Numbered from the stretch's first letter, positions 31,971 through 40,690 are shown. The stretch: DNA of 41,223 nucleotides from Pseudomonas spelaei (GCF_009724245.1 NZ_WNNK01000038.1:1-41223), one strand, 5' to 3'. Translations and numbers: made by a program. Notes: generated from the sequence alone by a model not told the origin.

Positions 31971-32669
31971 TCAGTGCTTCCGTGGAGCCAGGTAGCTCAG
32001 CCAGCGGCGCTCGGCCAACTTGAACAGGCGCACCAGGATGAAGGTCAGGCACAGGTAGAACACGCCGGCGGTGATGTAGGCTTCGAACGGCAAGTAGTAC
32101 TGGGCGTTCACCGTGCGCGCGGCACCGGTGATGTCGATCAACGTGACGATGGAGGCCAGGCTGGTGGTCTGCAGCATCATGATCACTTCGTTGCTGTACT
32201 GCGGCAGTGCCCGGCGCAGGGCCGACGGCAGCAGGATCCGGCGGTACAGCTTGTAGCGCGACATGCCCATGGCCTTGGCCGCTTCGATCTCGCCATGAGG
32301 CGTGGCCTTGAGGCTACCGGCAATGATCTCCGCGGTGTAGGCGCTGGTGTTGATGGCAAAGGCCAGACAGGCGCAGAAGGTCGCGCTGGACAGTAGCGGC
32401 CAGAGGAAGCTTTCACGCACCGCTTCAAACTGAGCCAAACCGTAGTAGATCAAGAACAACTGCACCAGCATTGGCGTGCCGCGGATCACATAGGTGTAGA
32501 GCCAGGCGGCGCCGTTGACGACCGGCTGCTTGGACACGCGCATCAGGCCCAGGGGCAAGGCGGCGAGCAAACCGAAGAACAGCGAGATGGCCAACAATTT
32601 CAGGGTGGTCAGCAAGCCGCCAAGGTACAGCGGCATCGCCTCCCAGATGACGTTGTAGTCGAAGATCAT
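31971..32669 (-). CDS. aotM: Arginine/ornithine ABC transporter permease AotM
   Basis: The 232-residue inner-membrane subunit has about five hydrophobic segments and the permease signature EAAKAMGMSRYKLYRRILLPSA (the EAA loop that docks on AotP), near residues 132-153. It is a HisMQ-type amino acid permease (YVIRGTPMLVQLFLIYYG). The ATG overlaps the aotQ stop codon by 4 bp, so AotQ and AotM are made together, as expected for a heterodimeric channel. Confidence 0.95.
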   Translation of the reverse strand: MIFDYNVIWEAMPLYLGGLLTTLKLLAISLFFGLLAALPLGLMRVSKQPVVNGAAWLYTYVIRGTPMLVQLFLIYYGLAQFEAVRESFLWPLLSSATFCACLAFAINTSAYTAEIIAGSLKATPHGEIEAAKAMGMSRYKLYRRILLPSALRRALPQYSNEVIMMLQTTSLASIVTLIDITGAARTVNAQYYLPFEAYITAGVFYLCLTFILVRLFKLAERRWLSYLAPRKH

Positions 32670-33355
32670 AGATCAGCCGCCTTTACGCCTACCGAGTAGC
32701 GCTTCTCAAGGTGACGCAAGGCCAGCAACGACACGCTGGTGATCACCAGGTACATCGCCGCCACTGCGAGGAAGAAGGTAAAAGGTTCGCGGGTGGCATC
32801 GGCCGCCTGCTTAGCCTTGAACATCATGTCTTGCAGGCCCACCACGGAAATCAAAGCGGTGGCCTTGGTCAGTACCAGCCAGTTGTTGGTGAAACCGGGG
32901 ATCGCCAGCCGAATCATCTGCGGCACCATCACCCGGAAAAACACCTGGAAGCTGCTCATGCCATAAGCAAGGCCGGCTTCAGCCTGGCCCTTGGGAATGG
33001 CCATGAAGGCGCCACGAAACGTTTCCGAGAGGTAGGCGCCAAAGATGAAACCCAGGGTGCCGATACCGGCGGCCAAGGGGTTCAAGTCAATATAGTCGTC
33101 ATAGCCGAGCATCGGCGCGACGCGGTTCAGCAGGTCCTGACCGCCGTAGAAAATCAGCAGGATCAGCACCAGGTCGGGGATCCCGCGGATCACCGTGGAA
33201 TACAGGTCGCCCAGCCATGCCAACCAGCGCACCGGTGACAGGCGTAACGCGACCCCGATCAGACCCAGAACAATGGCCAGGGCCATGGACGACAAGGCGA
33301 GCTGAAGCGTCAACCATGCGCCATCGAGGATGACAGCCCCGTAGCCTTTCAACAT
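32666..33355 (-). CDS. aotQ: Arginine/ornithine ABC transporter permease AotQ
   Basis: The 229-residue partner of AotM has the same fold: several hydrophobic segments, the STVIRGIPDLVLILLIFYG segment and the EAA-type loop QAEAGLAYGMSSFQVFFRV (about 125-143). It is downstream of aotJ with a 92-bp gap that contains a terminator-like hairpin, and overlaps aotM by 4 bp. Confidence 0.95.
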   Translation of the reverse strand: MLKGYGAVILDGAWLTLQLALSSMALAIVLGLIGVALRLSPVRWLAWLGDLYSTVIRGIPDLVLILLIFYGGQDLLNRVAPMLGYDDYIDLNPLAAGIGTLGFIFGAYLSETFRGAFMAIPKGQAEAGLAYGMSSFQVFFRVMVPQMIRLAIPGFTNNWLVLTKATALISVVGLQDMMFKAKQAADATREPFTFFLAVAAMYLVITSVSLLALRHLEKRYSVGVKAADL

Positions 33356-33382
33356 GATTCAGGTCCTCGAAAAGGGGGGATG

Positions 33383-33426
33383 AAAAAATGGCGCAAACTT
33401 CAGAGATCCTGGTGCTTGCGCCATTT
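33383..33426 (-). terminator. Attenuator-like hairpin between aotJ and aotQ
   Basis: An 11-bp perfect stem (33386-33396 with 33416-33426) ends in a run of T residues on the minus strand. Placed just after the binding-protein gene and before the permease genes, it should terminate part of the transcripts and give more AotJ than membrane subunits. Confidence 0.75.
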
Positions 33427-33447
33427 CGGACAGACAGTTGCGATGAC

Positions 33448-34242
33448 TTAGTTGGCGGCTTTTGGATCAGCGCCGTAAATATCGAAGTCGAAGTACTTGT
33501 CCTGGATTTGCTTGTACTTGCCGTTGGCACGGATCGCGGCGATGGCAGCGTTGATCTTGTCCAGTTCGGCCTTGTCGCCTTTACGTACCGCGATGCCTAC
33601 GCCGTCGCCGAAGTACTTGACGTCGGTGAACTGTGGGCCAACAAACGCGTAGCCTTTGCCAGCCGGCGTCTTCAGGAAACCGTCCTGCAACAGGGTGGCG
33701 TCTGCCACGGTACCGTCAAGGCGGCCGGCTTCCACGTCCAGGTAGATTTCGTTCTGCGAGCTGTAAGGAACGACTGTGGCGCCTTTAGGGGCCAGGACTT
33801 CCTTGGCGAAACGGTCGTGGATCGAACCACGCTGTACGCCGATTTTCTTGCCCTTGAGTTCATCCAGGCTGTCGCTGACCACGGTGCCTTCCTTCATCAC
33901 CAGGCGCGCTGGGGTCAGGTAGTAGCGCGTGGTGAAGTCCACGGACTTCTTGCGGTCATCCGTGATGGACATGGACGACAGGATTGCGTCGATCTTGCGT
34001 ACTTTCAGCGCAGGGATCAGGCCATCGAATTCTTGCTCGACCCACACGCACTTGACCTTCATCTCTTCGCACAGGGCGTTGCCGATGTCGTAGTCAAAAC
34101 CCACGATGCTGCCGTCCGGCGCCTTCGAGGCAAACGGAGGGTAAGCCGCTTCGATACCAATCTTCAGGGGCTTTTCATCAGCGAAGGCCTGCATGGACAA
34201 CACAGACAGCGCCAGGGCGCCCAACAGCACGAGTTTCTTCAT
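33448..34242 (-). CDS. aotJ: Arginine/ornithine-binding periplasmic protein AotJ
   Basis: AotJ captures arginine and ornithine in the periplasm for AotQMP. The start MKKLVLLGALALSVLS (ATG at 34242, GGAG upstream) gives 264 residues with a classical signal peptide cleaved after QAFA. The 44 further codons upstream in the frame are not plausible. The mature part is a family 3 solute-binding protein: KIGIEAAYPPFASK, GFDYDIGNALCEEM, DAILSSMSITDDRKKSVDFT and the C-terminal AVRKGDKAELDKINAAIAAI. Two Cys residues close together (CEEMKVKC) match the disulfide of LAO-type proteins. It is the first gene of the aot operon. Confidence 0.96.
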   Translation of the reverse strand: MKKLVLLGALALSVLSMQAFADEKPLKIGIEAAYPPFASKAPDGSIVGFDYDIGNALCEEMKVKCVWVEQEFDGLIPALKVRKIDAILSSMSITDDRKKSVDFTTRYYLTPARLVMKEGTVVSDSLDELKGKKIGVQRGSIHDRFAKEVLAPKGATVVPYSSQNEIYLDVEAGRLDGTVADATLLQDGFLKTPAGKGYAFVGPQFTDVKYFGDGVGIAVRKGDKAELDKINAAIAAIRANGKYKQIQDKYFDFDIYGADPKAAN

Positions 34243-34391
34243 CTTGGGACTCCATCGGTATAGGGCAAAAACAGCAGTATGAGCCATGGCCCATGATGCG
34301 AATGAGTGAAACCGAATAGCTTTGCGGCGCCCTACGCAATTAAACGTAAACGACGGCGAGCGAGTGATCGGCATTCTAACGACAGGCCGGA

Positions 34392-34412
34392 AGCCGATAT
34401 TTCCTCAATGCG
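34392..34412 (-). promoter_or_regulatory. ArgR half-site upstream of aotJ
   Basis: On the minus strand TGTCGC-ATTGAGGA-AA matches the ArgR half-site TGTCGC-N8-AA exactly. It lies about 155-170 bp before the aotJ ATG. A degenerate partner TCTCGG-N9-AA lies 5 bp upstream of it. Confidence 0.55.
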
Positions 34413-34776
34413 ACAACAATTTACAGAAGCACCGAGAAAGCGGTTCCAGCTCATTGACAGCCTCGTGATTTTATGCAGAGGCAAAAGACATTAAACCTGT
34501 TAACGCTGCAAGTTGCGGGCCTATTATTCGCAAACCCTTCTAGCACGGCAAGTCTGGCGTTTAATCTTATTTCAGAGGGCGTCTAAAACGCGGGTTTTGG
34601 GGGCGTAGGCGTAGCACTTTGCCTCATGTTTGGGCGATGGGTTACACATTTGGATGACTCGGTAACATTCAGAAACTTCCTACGATAGAAATCGATATTT
34701 ATTTGACTGGTGGTGCGGATGGTCTGTCAGCCCCCGAACGCAGGCCAACCCAATCCCACCTTGAAATGCAATCAAA
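34413..34776. other. Intergenic region between aotJ control region and REPIN copy 6
   Basis: No gene is seen in these 364 bp. The only clear structure is an inverted repeat GTTAC-N16-GTAAC (34641-34666). No intrinsic terminator or strong promoter was recognised. Confidence 0.4.
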
Positions 34777-34865
34777 TGTGGGAGCTGGCTTGCCTGCGAT
34801 GGCGGTGGGTCAGTACCAGTGATGCAAGCTGATACGCTGCTATCGCAGGCAAGCCAGCTCCCACA
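34777..34865. repeat. REPIN, copy 6
   Basis: Inverted REP pair with the GCTGGC arm variant, downstream of acsA. Confidence 0.9.
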
Positions 34866-34902
34866 TTAATCCGGTCCTGGCAGTGATATTTTCTGCGCCC
34901 CA

Positions 34903-34939
34903 CAAAAAAGCCCCACCCGGCTCACACCGAATGGGGCTT
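34903..34939 (-). terminator. Intrinsic terminator of acsA
   Basis: AAGCCCCA (34908-34915) pairs with TGGGGCTT (34932-34939), followed on the minus strand by six T residues (34904-34909). It is 17 bp after the acsA stop. Confidence 0.85.
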
Positions 34940-34956
34940 GATCCCACCAACCCGCC

Positions 34957-36912
34957 TTACGCGACGTTCATCGTCTTGTGGGTCTCAATCAAGTGCTGCA
35001 CCACACCCGGATCCGCCAGGGTGGAGATATCCCCCAACCCGTCGTATTCAGCGGTGGCAATCTTGCGCAGAATCCTGCGCATGATTTTCCCCGAACGGGT
35101 CTTCGGCAAGCCCGGTGCCCACTGGATCACATCCGGCGAAGCAATCGGCCCAATCTCCTTACGCACCCAGTTCTTCAACTCCAGGCGCAGCGCCTCTGTC
35201 GGCTCTTCGCCATTTTTCAGGGTCACATACACATAAATGCCTTGCCCCTTGATGTCATGCGGCACACCCACCACCGCCGCTTCCGCGACTTTCGGGTGGG
35301 CAACCATGGCGCTTTCAATCTCGGCAGTGCCCATGCGGTGACCGGACACGTTGAGCACGTCATCCACACGACCGGTGATCCACCAGTAACCGTCTTCATC
35401 GCGACGCGCGCCGTCACCGGTGAAGTACATGCCACGGAAGGTCTTGAAGTAGGTGTCGACGAAGCGGTCATGGTCGCCGTACAGGGTACGGGCCTGGCCT
35501 GGCCACGAATCGAGAATCACCAGGTTGCCTTCGGCAGCGCCTTCGATGATGTTGCCCAGGTTGTCCACCAGCGCCGGCACTACACCGAAGAACGGCCGTG
35601 CAGCCGAGCCCGGCTTGAGCGCATGCGCCCCCGGCAGCGGGCTCATCAGGGTGGCGCCGGTCTCGGTTTGCCACCAGGTGTCGACGATCGGGCAGCGGGA
35701 TTGGCCGACGTTCTTGTAGTACCAGTCCCACGCTTCCGGGTTAATCGGCTCACCCACCGAACCCAGCAGGCGCAGGCTGCTACCGTCGGCACCCTCGCAG
35801 GCAGCGGTGCCTGAAGCCATCATCGCGCGAATCGCGGTGGGCGCGGTGTAGAGGATATTGACCTTGTGCTTGTCGACGATCTTCGCCACCCGGGTGATGT
35901 CCGGGTAGTTCGGCACACCTTCGAACAGCAACGTGGTCGCGCCATTGGCCAGCGGGCCGTAGACAATATACGTGTGGCCGGTGACCCAACCGACGTCGGC
36001 GGTGCACCAGTAGATTTCGCCCGGACGGTAGTCAAACACACGCTCGTGGGTCAGCGCCGCATACAACAGATAGCCGCCGGTGGTGTGCTGCACGCCCTTG
36101 GGCTTGCCGGTGGAGCCGGAGGTATAAAGGATAAACAGGGCTTCTTCCGCGCCCATCTCTTTCGGCGCACACACGGTGCCCGCCACTTTCATCAGGTCTT
36201 CGTACCAGATGTCGCGATGCTGGTTCCACTTGATGTCGCCACCGGTGCGCTTGCACACGATGACTTTCTGGATGCTGCTGGTTTCCGGGTTGGTCAGGGC
36301 GTCGTCGACGTTGGCCTTCAGTGGAATTTTCTTACCGGCACGCAAGCCTTCGTCAGCGGTGATCACCACCTTGGATTTGCAGTCGATAATCCGACCGGCC
36401 AGGGCCTCCGGCGAGAAACCGCCAAACACCACCGAGTGAATCGCGCCGATCCGGGTGCAGGCCAGCATGGCGACCACGGCTTCGGGAATCATCGGCATAT
36501 AGATAGTCACCACGTCGCCGCGGTGTACATCCTGACCGCGCAAGGCGTTGGCGAACTTGCAGACTTGTTCGTGCAGTTCACGGTAGGTGATGGTGCGGCT
36601 TTCGGCAGGGTCGTCGCCTTCCCAGATGATTGCGGCCTGATCGCCACGCTCGGCGAGGTGACGGTCCAGGCAGTTGTAGGAAACGTTGAGAGTGCCGTCG
36701 GCAAACCACTTGATGTCGACATGGTGATCGTCGAAGGAAGTCTGCTTCACCGTGGTGAAAGGCTTGATCCAGTCAAGACGGCGAGCCTGCTCGCGCCAGA
36801 AACCGTCGGGGTTGACCACCGACTGCTGGTACATGGCCTTGTAGGTCGCCTCGTCGGTCAGCGTGTTGGCTGCTACTTCGGGGCGAACGGGGTACAGAGA
36901 AGCCGCACTCAT
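34957..36912 (-). CDS. acsA: Acetyl-CoA synthetase
   Basis: The enzyme activates acetate to acetyl-CoA through acetyl-AMP. The 651-residue length is standard. Motifs are the P-loop-like YTSGSTGKPKGVQH, the acetyl pocket and A-motif VDTWWQTETGA, STVNVSGHRMG-like hinge region (VLNVSGHRMGTAEIE), and the C-terminal catalytic lysine in TRSGKIMRRILRK (Lys609), which is acetylated for regulation in this family. A GAGGTAAGAAAG ribosome region precedes the ATG. It is a single-gene unit with its own terminator. Confidence 0.97.
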   Translation of the reverse strand: MSAASLYPVRPEVAANTLTDEATYKAMYQQSVVNPDGFWREQARRLDWIKPFTTVKQTSFDDHHVDIKWFADGTLNVSYNCLDRHLAERGDQAAIIWEGDDPAESRTITYRELHEQVCKFANALRGQDVHRGDVVTIYMPMIPEAVVAMLACTRIGAIHSVVFGGFSPEALAGRIIDCKSKVVITADEGLRAGKKIPLKANVDDALTNPETSSIQKVIVCKRTGGDIKWNQHRDIWYEDLMKVAGTVCAPKEMGAEEALFILYTSGSTGKPKGVQHTTGGYLLYAALTHERVFDYRPGEIYWCTADVGWVTGHTYIVYGPLANGATTLLFEGVPNYPDITRVAKIVDKHKVNILYTAPTAIRAMMASGTAACEGADGSSLRLLGSVGEPINPEAWDWYYKNVGQSRCPIVDTWWQTETGATLMSPLPGAHALKPGSAARPFFGVVPALVDNLGNIIEGAAEGNLVILDSWPGQARTLYGDHDRFVDTYFKTFRGMYFTGDGARRDEDGYWWITGRVDDVLNVSGHRMGTAEIESAMVAHPKVAEAAVVGVPHDIKGQGIYVYVTLKNGEEPTEALRLELKNWVRKEIGPIASPDVIQWAPGLPKTRSGKIMRRILRKIATAEYDGLGDISTLADPGVVQHLIETHKTMNVA

Positions 36913-37306
36913 CTTTCTTACCTCGGTGACATAGTTGTTGTTGTATGGCCCTGTTGTAGCCGGGCCGGGCCTATAGAACCATTCGACGATGGTAGTAACA
37001 AGCCCCTACAAATTGCCCAGCTATACCCCGACACAGCTCTGGCCCGCGGCCTACGCTGGTTTGCGGCGTTTCAAAAAAAACCGAGTGTCGGGATTGTTAC
37101 AGGATCAGCCAATAGTGTTTATCAAAAGCACGGGTATATGAATTAAACCGGCAGGCCTAAAATCAATTCCGCCAACCAAGGCACCGTGATTAACCAAGTT
37201 GCAGCCCCCACGAAGGCACGTTAATCCGAACTTTCCAATCCAGTTGCACACGTGGCCTCACAAGGGCCTCGTGACCCCTTTCGACCGAAAAAAGGTAAAT
37301 AGTCAA
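36913..37306. other. Divergent intergenic region between acsA and the DUF2790 gene
   Basis: No gene is seen. It must contain the acsA promoter (minus) and that of the small secreted protein (plus). The only structure noted is an 8-bp inverted repeat CCCGACAC (37027-37034) and GTGTCGGG (37085-37092), 50 bp apart. Confidence 0.4.
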
Positions 37307-37579
37307 ATGAAAGCTTTATTAGTGTTGGCCCTCAGCAGCTTGTGCGCTACCGCCGCCCTGGCCGACGAGATCCCGACGGAGGTAGCCAGCCAGAACACCG
37401 CCACTGTTGAGGATTACACTTACGACACCGACTTGGACATTGCCCGAGTAGTGTCCATGAGCAATATCCCGGATGTGTGTGAAGTTGTACCGGCACGTAT
37501 GGAATATGAAGATCACCAAGGCCAGCGGCACATTCTTAATTACAAGATCATGGGCAATGGTTGCTCTAACGGTTCATAA
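37307..37579 (+). CDS. Small secreted DUF2790-family protein
   Basis: The ATG at 37307 gives a 90-residue product; 36 codons further upstream in the frame are not plausible. Residues 1-19 are a signal peptide (KALLVLALSSLCATAALA, cleavage before DE). The mature part has the DUF2790 pattern: YDTDLDIARVVSM, PDVCEVVPARMEYEDHQG and a C-terminal LNYKIMGNGCSN, with two Cys likely to form a disulfide in the periplasm. The family is common in several copies in pseudomonads; the function is unknown. A ribosome site AAAGGT lies 10-15 bp upstream. Confidence 0.85.
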   Translation: MKALLVLALSSLCATAALADEIPTEVASQNTATVEDYTYDTDLDIARVVSMSNIPDVCEVVPARMEYEDHQGQRHILNYKIMGNGCSNGS

Positions 37580-37709
37580 CTTCGTTAGTTGAAACTAAAC
37601 CTGATCTTGTCCGCCGCAAGAAATCGTTCTTGCGGCCAAGAGCCCTCCCCTCCGAATCGAATGCTACGATTATGGCGCCGCCACCTCACCTGCAAGGCAG
37701 GATGCATTC

Positions 37710-38573
37710 ATGCGAGCCAGTTTCGAAAAAATCCCAACCGAGGCGAACACCTCCTGGACCCTGCTGAACAGGCGTCTACCGGAGGCGATTCCGTTTGAAT
37801 GGCACCACCACCCCGAATACGAACTGACCCTGACCCTCAACAGCCGCGGGCACCGCTATATCAGTAACGATGTGGCGCTGTACGATGATGGCGACCTGGT
37901 GCTGGTGGGGCCGAACGTGCCCCATAGCTGGTCTTCCGCCGAGTTGATCGACCCCGCCATACCGCACATTGCCTTGGTCATCTGGTTTTCGGAGGCCTGG
38001 GCGGAGTCGCTGGTGCAGTTGTTTCCCGAGATGGCACCGACTCGTGCGCTGCTGGCTGCAGCGCGGCAGGCACTGAGTTTCAGTGATGCCACGTCCCGGG
38101 CGCTGCGCCCGGTGATTGAAGCCATGGTCGAGCAAGACGCCTCCCAGCGGCTGATCTCGTTGCTGACAGTGCTCAACCTGTTGTCCCGGGACATCGCAGC
38201 ACAGCGCATTGCGGTAGAAAACGCGCGCCCTCATATCGTTGAAGACGCACGCATCCACCGTGTTTTGGACTACTTGCACAGCCACTATGCGCAACCTGTA
38301 GGCATTCCAGAGTTGGCGCAGATGGCCTGTGTCAGTGTTTCAGCCTTCCATCGAATGTTCCGCAAACACACCCGCTGCACGGCGCTGGACTACATTGTCC
38401 GACTACGTATCGGACATGCCTGCGCCTTGTTGATGCAGGGCAACATGGCGGTCAGCGCTATTTCCGAGCGGGTCGGCTATGTATCCCAGGCGCTGTTCAA
38501 TCGGCAGTTCAAGGCACACAAGGGCATCACGCCGTCACAGTTTCGCGCTCAGCACGGCCATCACTTTAAATAA
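37710..38573 (+). CDS. AraC-family transcriptional regulator with cupin sensor domain
   Basis: The 287-residue product has an N-terminal cupin-like domain (about 15-100) with the histidine-rich WHHHPEYELTLTLNSRG and the LVLVGPNVPHSW strand, typical of AraC regulators that bind small ligands. The C-terminal double HTH (about 185-285) includes GIPELAQMACVSVSAFHRMF, then RIGHACALLMQGNMAVSAIS and VGYVSQALFNRQFKAHKG. An AGGA ribosome site precedes the ATG. It is 127 bp upstream of the DUF1479 gene on the same strand and is the likely regulator of it; the ligand is unknown. Confidence 0.9.
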   Translation: MRASFEKIPTEANTSWTLLNRRLPEAIPFEWHHHPEYELTLTLNSRGHRYISNDVALYDDGDLVLVGPNVPHSWSSAELIDPAIPHIALVIWFSEAWAESLVQLFPEMAPTRALLAAARQALSFSDATSRALRPVIEAMVEQDASQRLISLLTVLNLLSRDIAAQRIAVENARPHIVEDARIHRVLDYLHSHYAQPVGIPELAQMACVSVSAFHRMFRKHTRCTALDYIVRLRIGHACALLMQGNMAVSAISERVGYVSQALFNRQFKAHKGITPSQFRAQHGHHFK

Positions 38574-38700
38574 GTCGATTCTTCTATACGACCTTCAAGA
38601 AACGCCATAATCGTACTGCCAAACGCTGCAAACCAGGCTGCCACCAAGGTAGGCCGGGGTGATTCCATACCTGTATGCACAACAACAATACAGGCCACCC

Positions 38701-39954
38701 ATGAGCAACTACCACGCCTTCGAAAGTGCCGAGCGGCCAGACGACTACAAGCGCAGCATCGTCGCAATGAAAAAGACACTGCGCGCACAGATCGGCGATG
38801 TGCCCGCGCTGTTTGCCGAGGTCAGCGAATTTATCTCCGGTGAAATCGCCTCGATCAAGGCCGTGACCGCCTGGCCCGAGCTCGACTTTGAGACCATCGC
38901 CAACGGCCAGGTCACCGAGGAGCAACGAGCACTCATCAAGCGCCGGGGCTGCCTGGTGATCCGCAACCACTTCCCCCGGCAGCAAGTGCTCGGCTGGGAC
39001 AAAAGCCTGCTGGACTACCTCGACCACAATCATTTCGACGAGGTGTATCGCGGCCCGGCCGACAACTTCTTCGGCAACCTCGAAGCCTCACGCCCGGAAA
39101 TATTCCCCATCTATTGGTCCGACGCCCAGATGCAAGTGCGCCAACACGAACGCATGGGCGCCGCGCAGTCGTTCCTGAACCGCCTGTGGACCCTTCACTC
39201 CCAAGACCGGCAATGGTTCGACCCGGACGTCAATGCGCTGTACCCCGACCGTGTGCGCCGCCGCCCACCCGGCACTACCTCCAAAGGGCTTGGCCCGCAC
39301 ACCGATTCGGGAGCGCTGGAACGCTGGCTGCACCCCGCTTACCTCAAGGTGTTCGACAAGATCTACCGCAACGACTTCAAGTCGTATGACCCATGGGACG
39401 CCGCGCATCGCACCGAAGTCGATGAATATGCCTACAAGGACACGGTGAAATGCTCCGCCTTCCGCACCTTCCAGGGCTGGACCGCGCTGTGCGACATGCG
39501 GGCCGACCAAGGCGTGCTGCATACGTTACCGATCCCCAAGGCCATGGCCTACATACTGCTGCGGCCTTTGCTGGACGACGTTCCCGAAGATGAGCTGTGC
39601 GGCGTTGCGCCGGGCAAGGTGCTGCCGATTTCAGAAAAATGGCACCCGCTGCTGGTTCAGGGCATGACCCCGATTCCGGATGTGCAAGCAGGCGATTCGG
39701 TGTGGTGGCATTGCGATGTAGTCCATAGCGTCGCTCCCGTCGAAAACCAGCAGGGTTGGGGCAACGTAATGTACGTACCCGCCGCGCCCATGTGCCCGAA
39801 AAACCGCAGGTACGCCAAGGATGTGCTCAGGGCATTCGAGCAAGGGGCTTCGCCGGATGACTTTGCGCGGGAGGACTACGAGAAGGACTGGGGCGACCGC
39901 TTTATGAAGTCGCAATTGAATGTGCTGGGCCGCAAAGGGTTGGGGCTGGAATAG
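38701..39954 (+). CDS. DUF1479 family (YbiU-like) putative 2-oxoglutarate/Fe(II) oxygenase
   Basis: The 417-residue product (ATG at 38701; 14 further upstream codons rejected) matches the DUF1479/YbiU family, which has a jelly-roll fold like Fe(II)/2-oxoglutarate oxygenases. Candidate metal ligands are His200 and Asp202 in GLGPHTDSGALERWL and a distal histidine in WWHCDVVHSVAP (His342, or His337). Other family blocks are RGCLVIRNHFPRQQ near 82 and AFRTFQGWTALCDMRADQG near 253. The real substrate is not known. Likely cytoplasmic. The neighbouring AraC gene suggests inducible expression on some carbon source. Confidence 0.85.
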   Translation: MSNYHAFESAERPDDYKRSIVAMKKTLRAQIGDVPALFAEVSEFISGEIASIKAVTAWPELDFETIANGQVTEEQRALIKRRGCLVIRNHFPRQQVLGWDKSLLDYLDHNHFDEVYRGPADNFFGNLEASRPEIFPIYWSDAQMQVRQHERMGAAQSFLNRLWTLHSQDRQWFDPDVNALYPDRVRRRPPGTTSKGLGPHTDSGALERWLHPAYLKVFDKIYRNDFKSYDPWDAAHRTEVDEYAYKDTVKCSAFRTFQGWTALCDMRADQGVLHTLPIPKAMAYILLRPLLDDVPEDELCGVAPGKVLPISEKWHPLLVQGMTPIPDVQAGDSVWWHCDVVHSVAPVENQQGWGNVMYVPAAPMCPKNRRYAKDVLRAFEQGASPDDFAREDYEKDWGDRFMKSQLNVLGRKGLGLE

Positions 39955-39990
39955 ATGCTTACTAGGTCGCCTTGCGGCTCCCAATCCAAC

Positions 39991-40404
39991 CTAATGAACC
40001 CAATCCTCGTAAGACAACCCGGCGACGCGACTGAATTCACGGACATTATTCGTCACCAATGTACAACCCGCAGCGATGGCATGCCCGGCGATCGCAGTGT
40101 CGTTCTGACCAATGATCAAGCCAGCGTCTGTAAGGCTCCGTTTCACCTCGACGGTCGCGTCCACCGCGCTTATTCCCCAAGGCAAAACCTCGTCCAAGCG
40201 TTTCACAAACTCATCCACCAGAACCTTGTGTTTGGGGGACGCTTTTTTACCAATCTGTCCATAACGCATTTCGGAATAGGTGATCGCAGAGATTACGATT
40301 CGATTATTGCGTGCAATCTCCGCAGCCAATCTTTCCAAAACACACTCAGGACGCTCGCGCATTATGAAAGAACAAATACAGGTATCAAGCATGTAGGTGG
40401 TCAC
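39991..40404 (-). CDS. vapC: VapC-type PIN-domain toxin
   Basis: VapC toxins are ribonucleases, those of this subgroup usually cutting initiator tRNA. The 137-residue PIN protein has the acidic catalytic set: Asp7 in YMLDTCICSF, Glu45 in YSEMRYG, Asp102 in GQNDTAIAGHA, and Asn119/120 in VTNNVREFSRV. The usual Asn after the first motif (MLDTNI) is Cys9 here. The ATG overlaps the vapB stop codon by 4 bp, as in most such operons. Confidence 0.92.
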   Translation of the reverse strand: MTTYMLDTCICSFIMRERPECVLERLAAEIARNNRIVISAITYSEMRYGQIGKKASPKHKVLVDEFVKRLDEVLPWGISAVDATVEVKRSLTDAGLIIGQNDTAIAGHAIAAGCTLVTNNVREFSRVAGLSYEDWVH

Positions 40405-40631
40405 AGATTAAACCTGCCTTCATCGCTGATAATGTCGGGACGCTCTTCCAGAAAATCCGCATCAGCCTTGGGTAGCTCAGCGAACGACCCCCAGCTAGGT
40501 CGCACAGGGCGCAGCGTGATGGTGTCGCCATTACGCGTGATTTCCAACTCCCCCACCCCGTCATAAGCCATATCCGTGGGAAAGCGGATTGCCTGATTCT
40601 TGCCATTCTTGAAAATTGAGACAGTGCGCAT
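40401..40631 (-). CDS. vapB: VapB-type AbrB-like antitoxin
   Basis: The 76-residue antitoxin starts MRTVSIFKNGKNQAIRFP, the swapped-hairpin AbrB DNA-binding domain of VapB/VagC proteins, followed by a Trp/Pro-rich toxin-binding tail (RPSWGSFAELPKADADFLEE). The open frame runs much further upstream (to 40835) but only the ATG at 40631 fits the family. It overlaps vapC by 4 bp. Repeats at 40645-40690 may be its operator. Confidence 0.9.
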   Translation of the reverse strand: MRTVSIFKNGKNQAIRFPTDMAYDGVGELEITRNGDTITLRPVRPSWGSFAELPKADADFLEERPDIISDEGRFNL

Positions 40632-40644
40632 AGTCGTCGCTCCT

Positions 40645-40690
40645 ACATATGTCTGACCTATGCAATCTAGCGACACACGCTGACATATGC
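40645..40690. promoter_or_regulatory. Possible VapB operator repeats
   Basis: ACATATGT (40645-40652, palindromic) and ACATATGC (40683-40690) recur 38 bp apart, with CTATGCA (40658-40664) between, directly upstream of vapB. VapBC complexes normally repress their own promoter by binding such palindromes. Confidence 0.4.
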
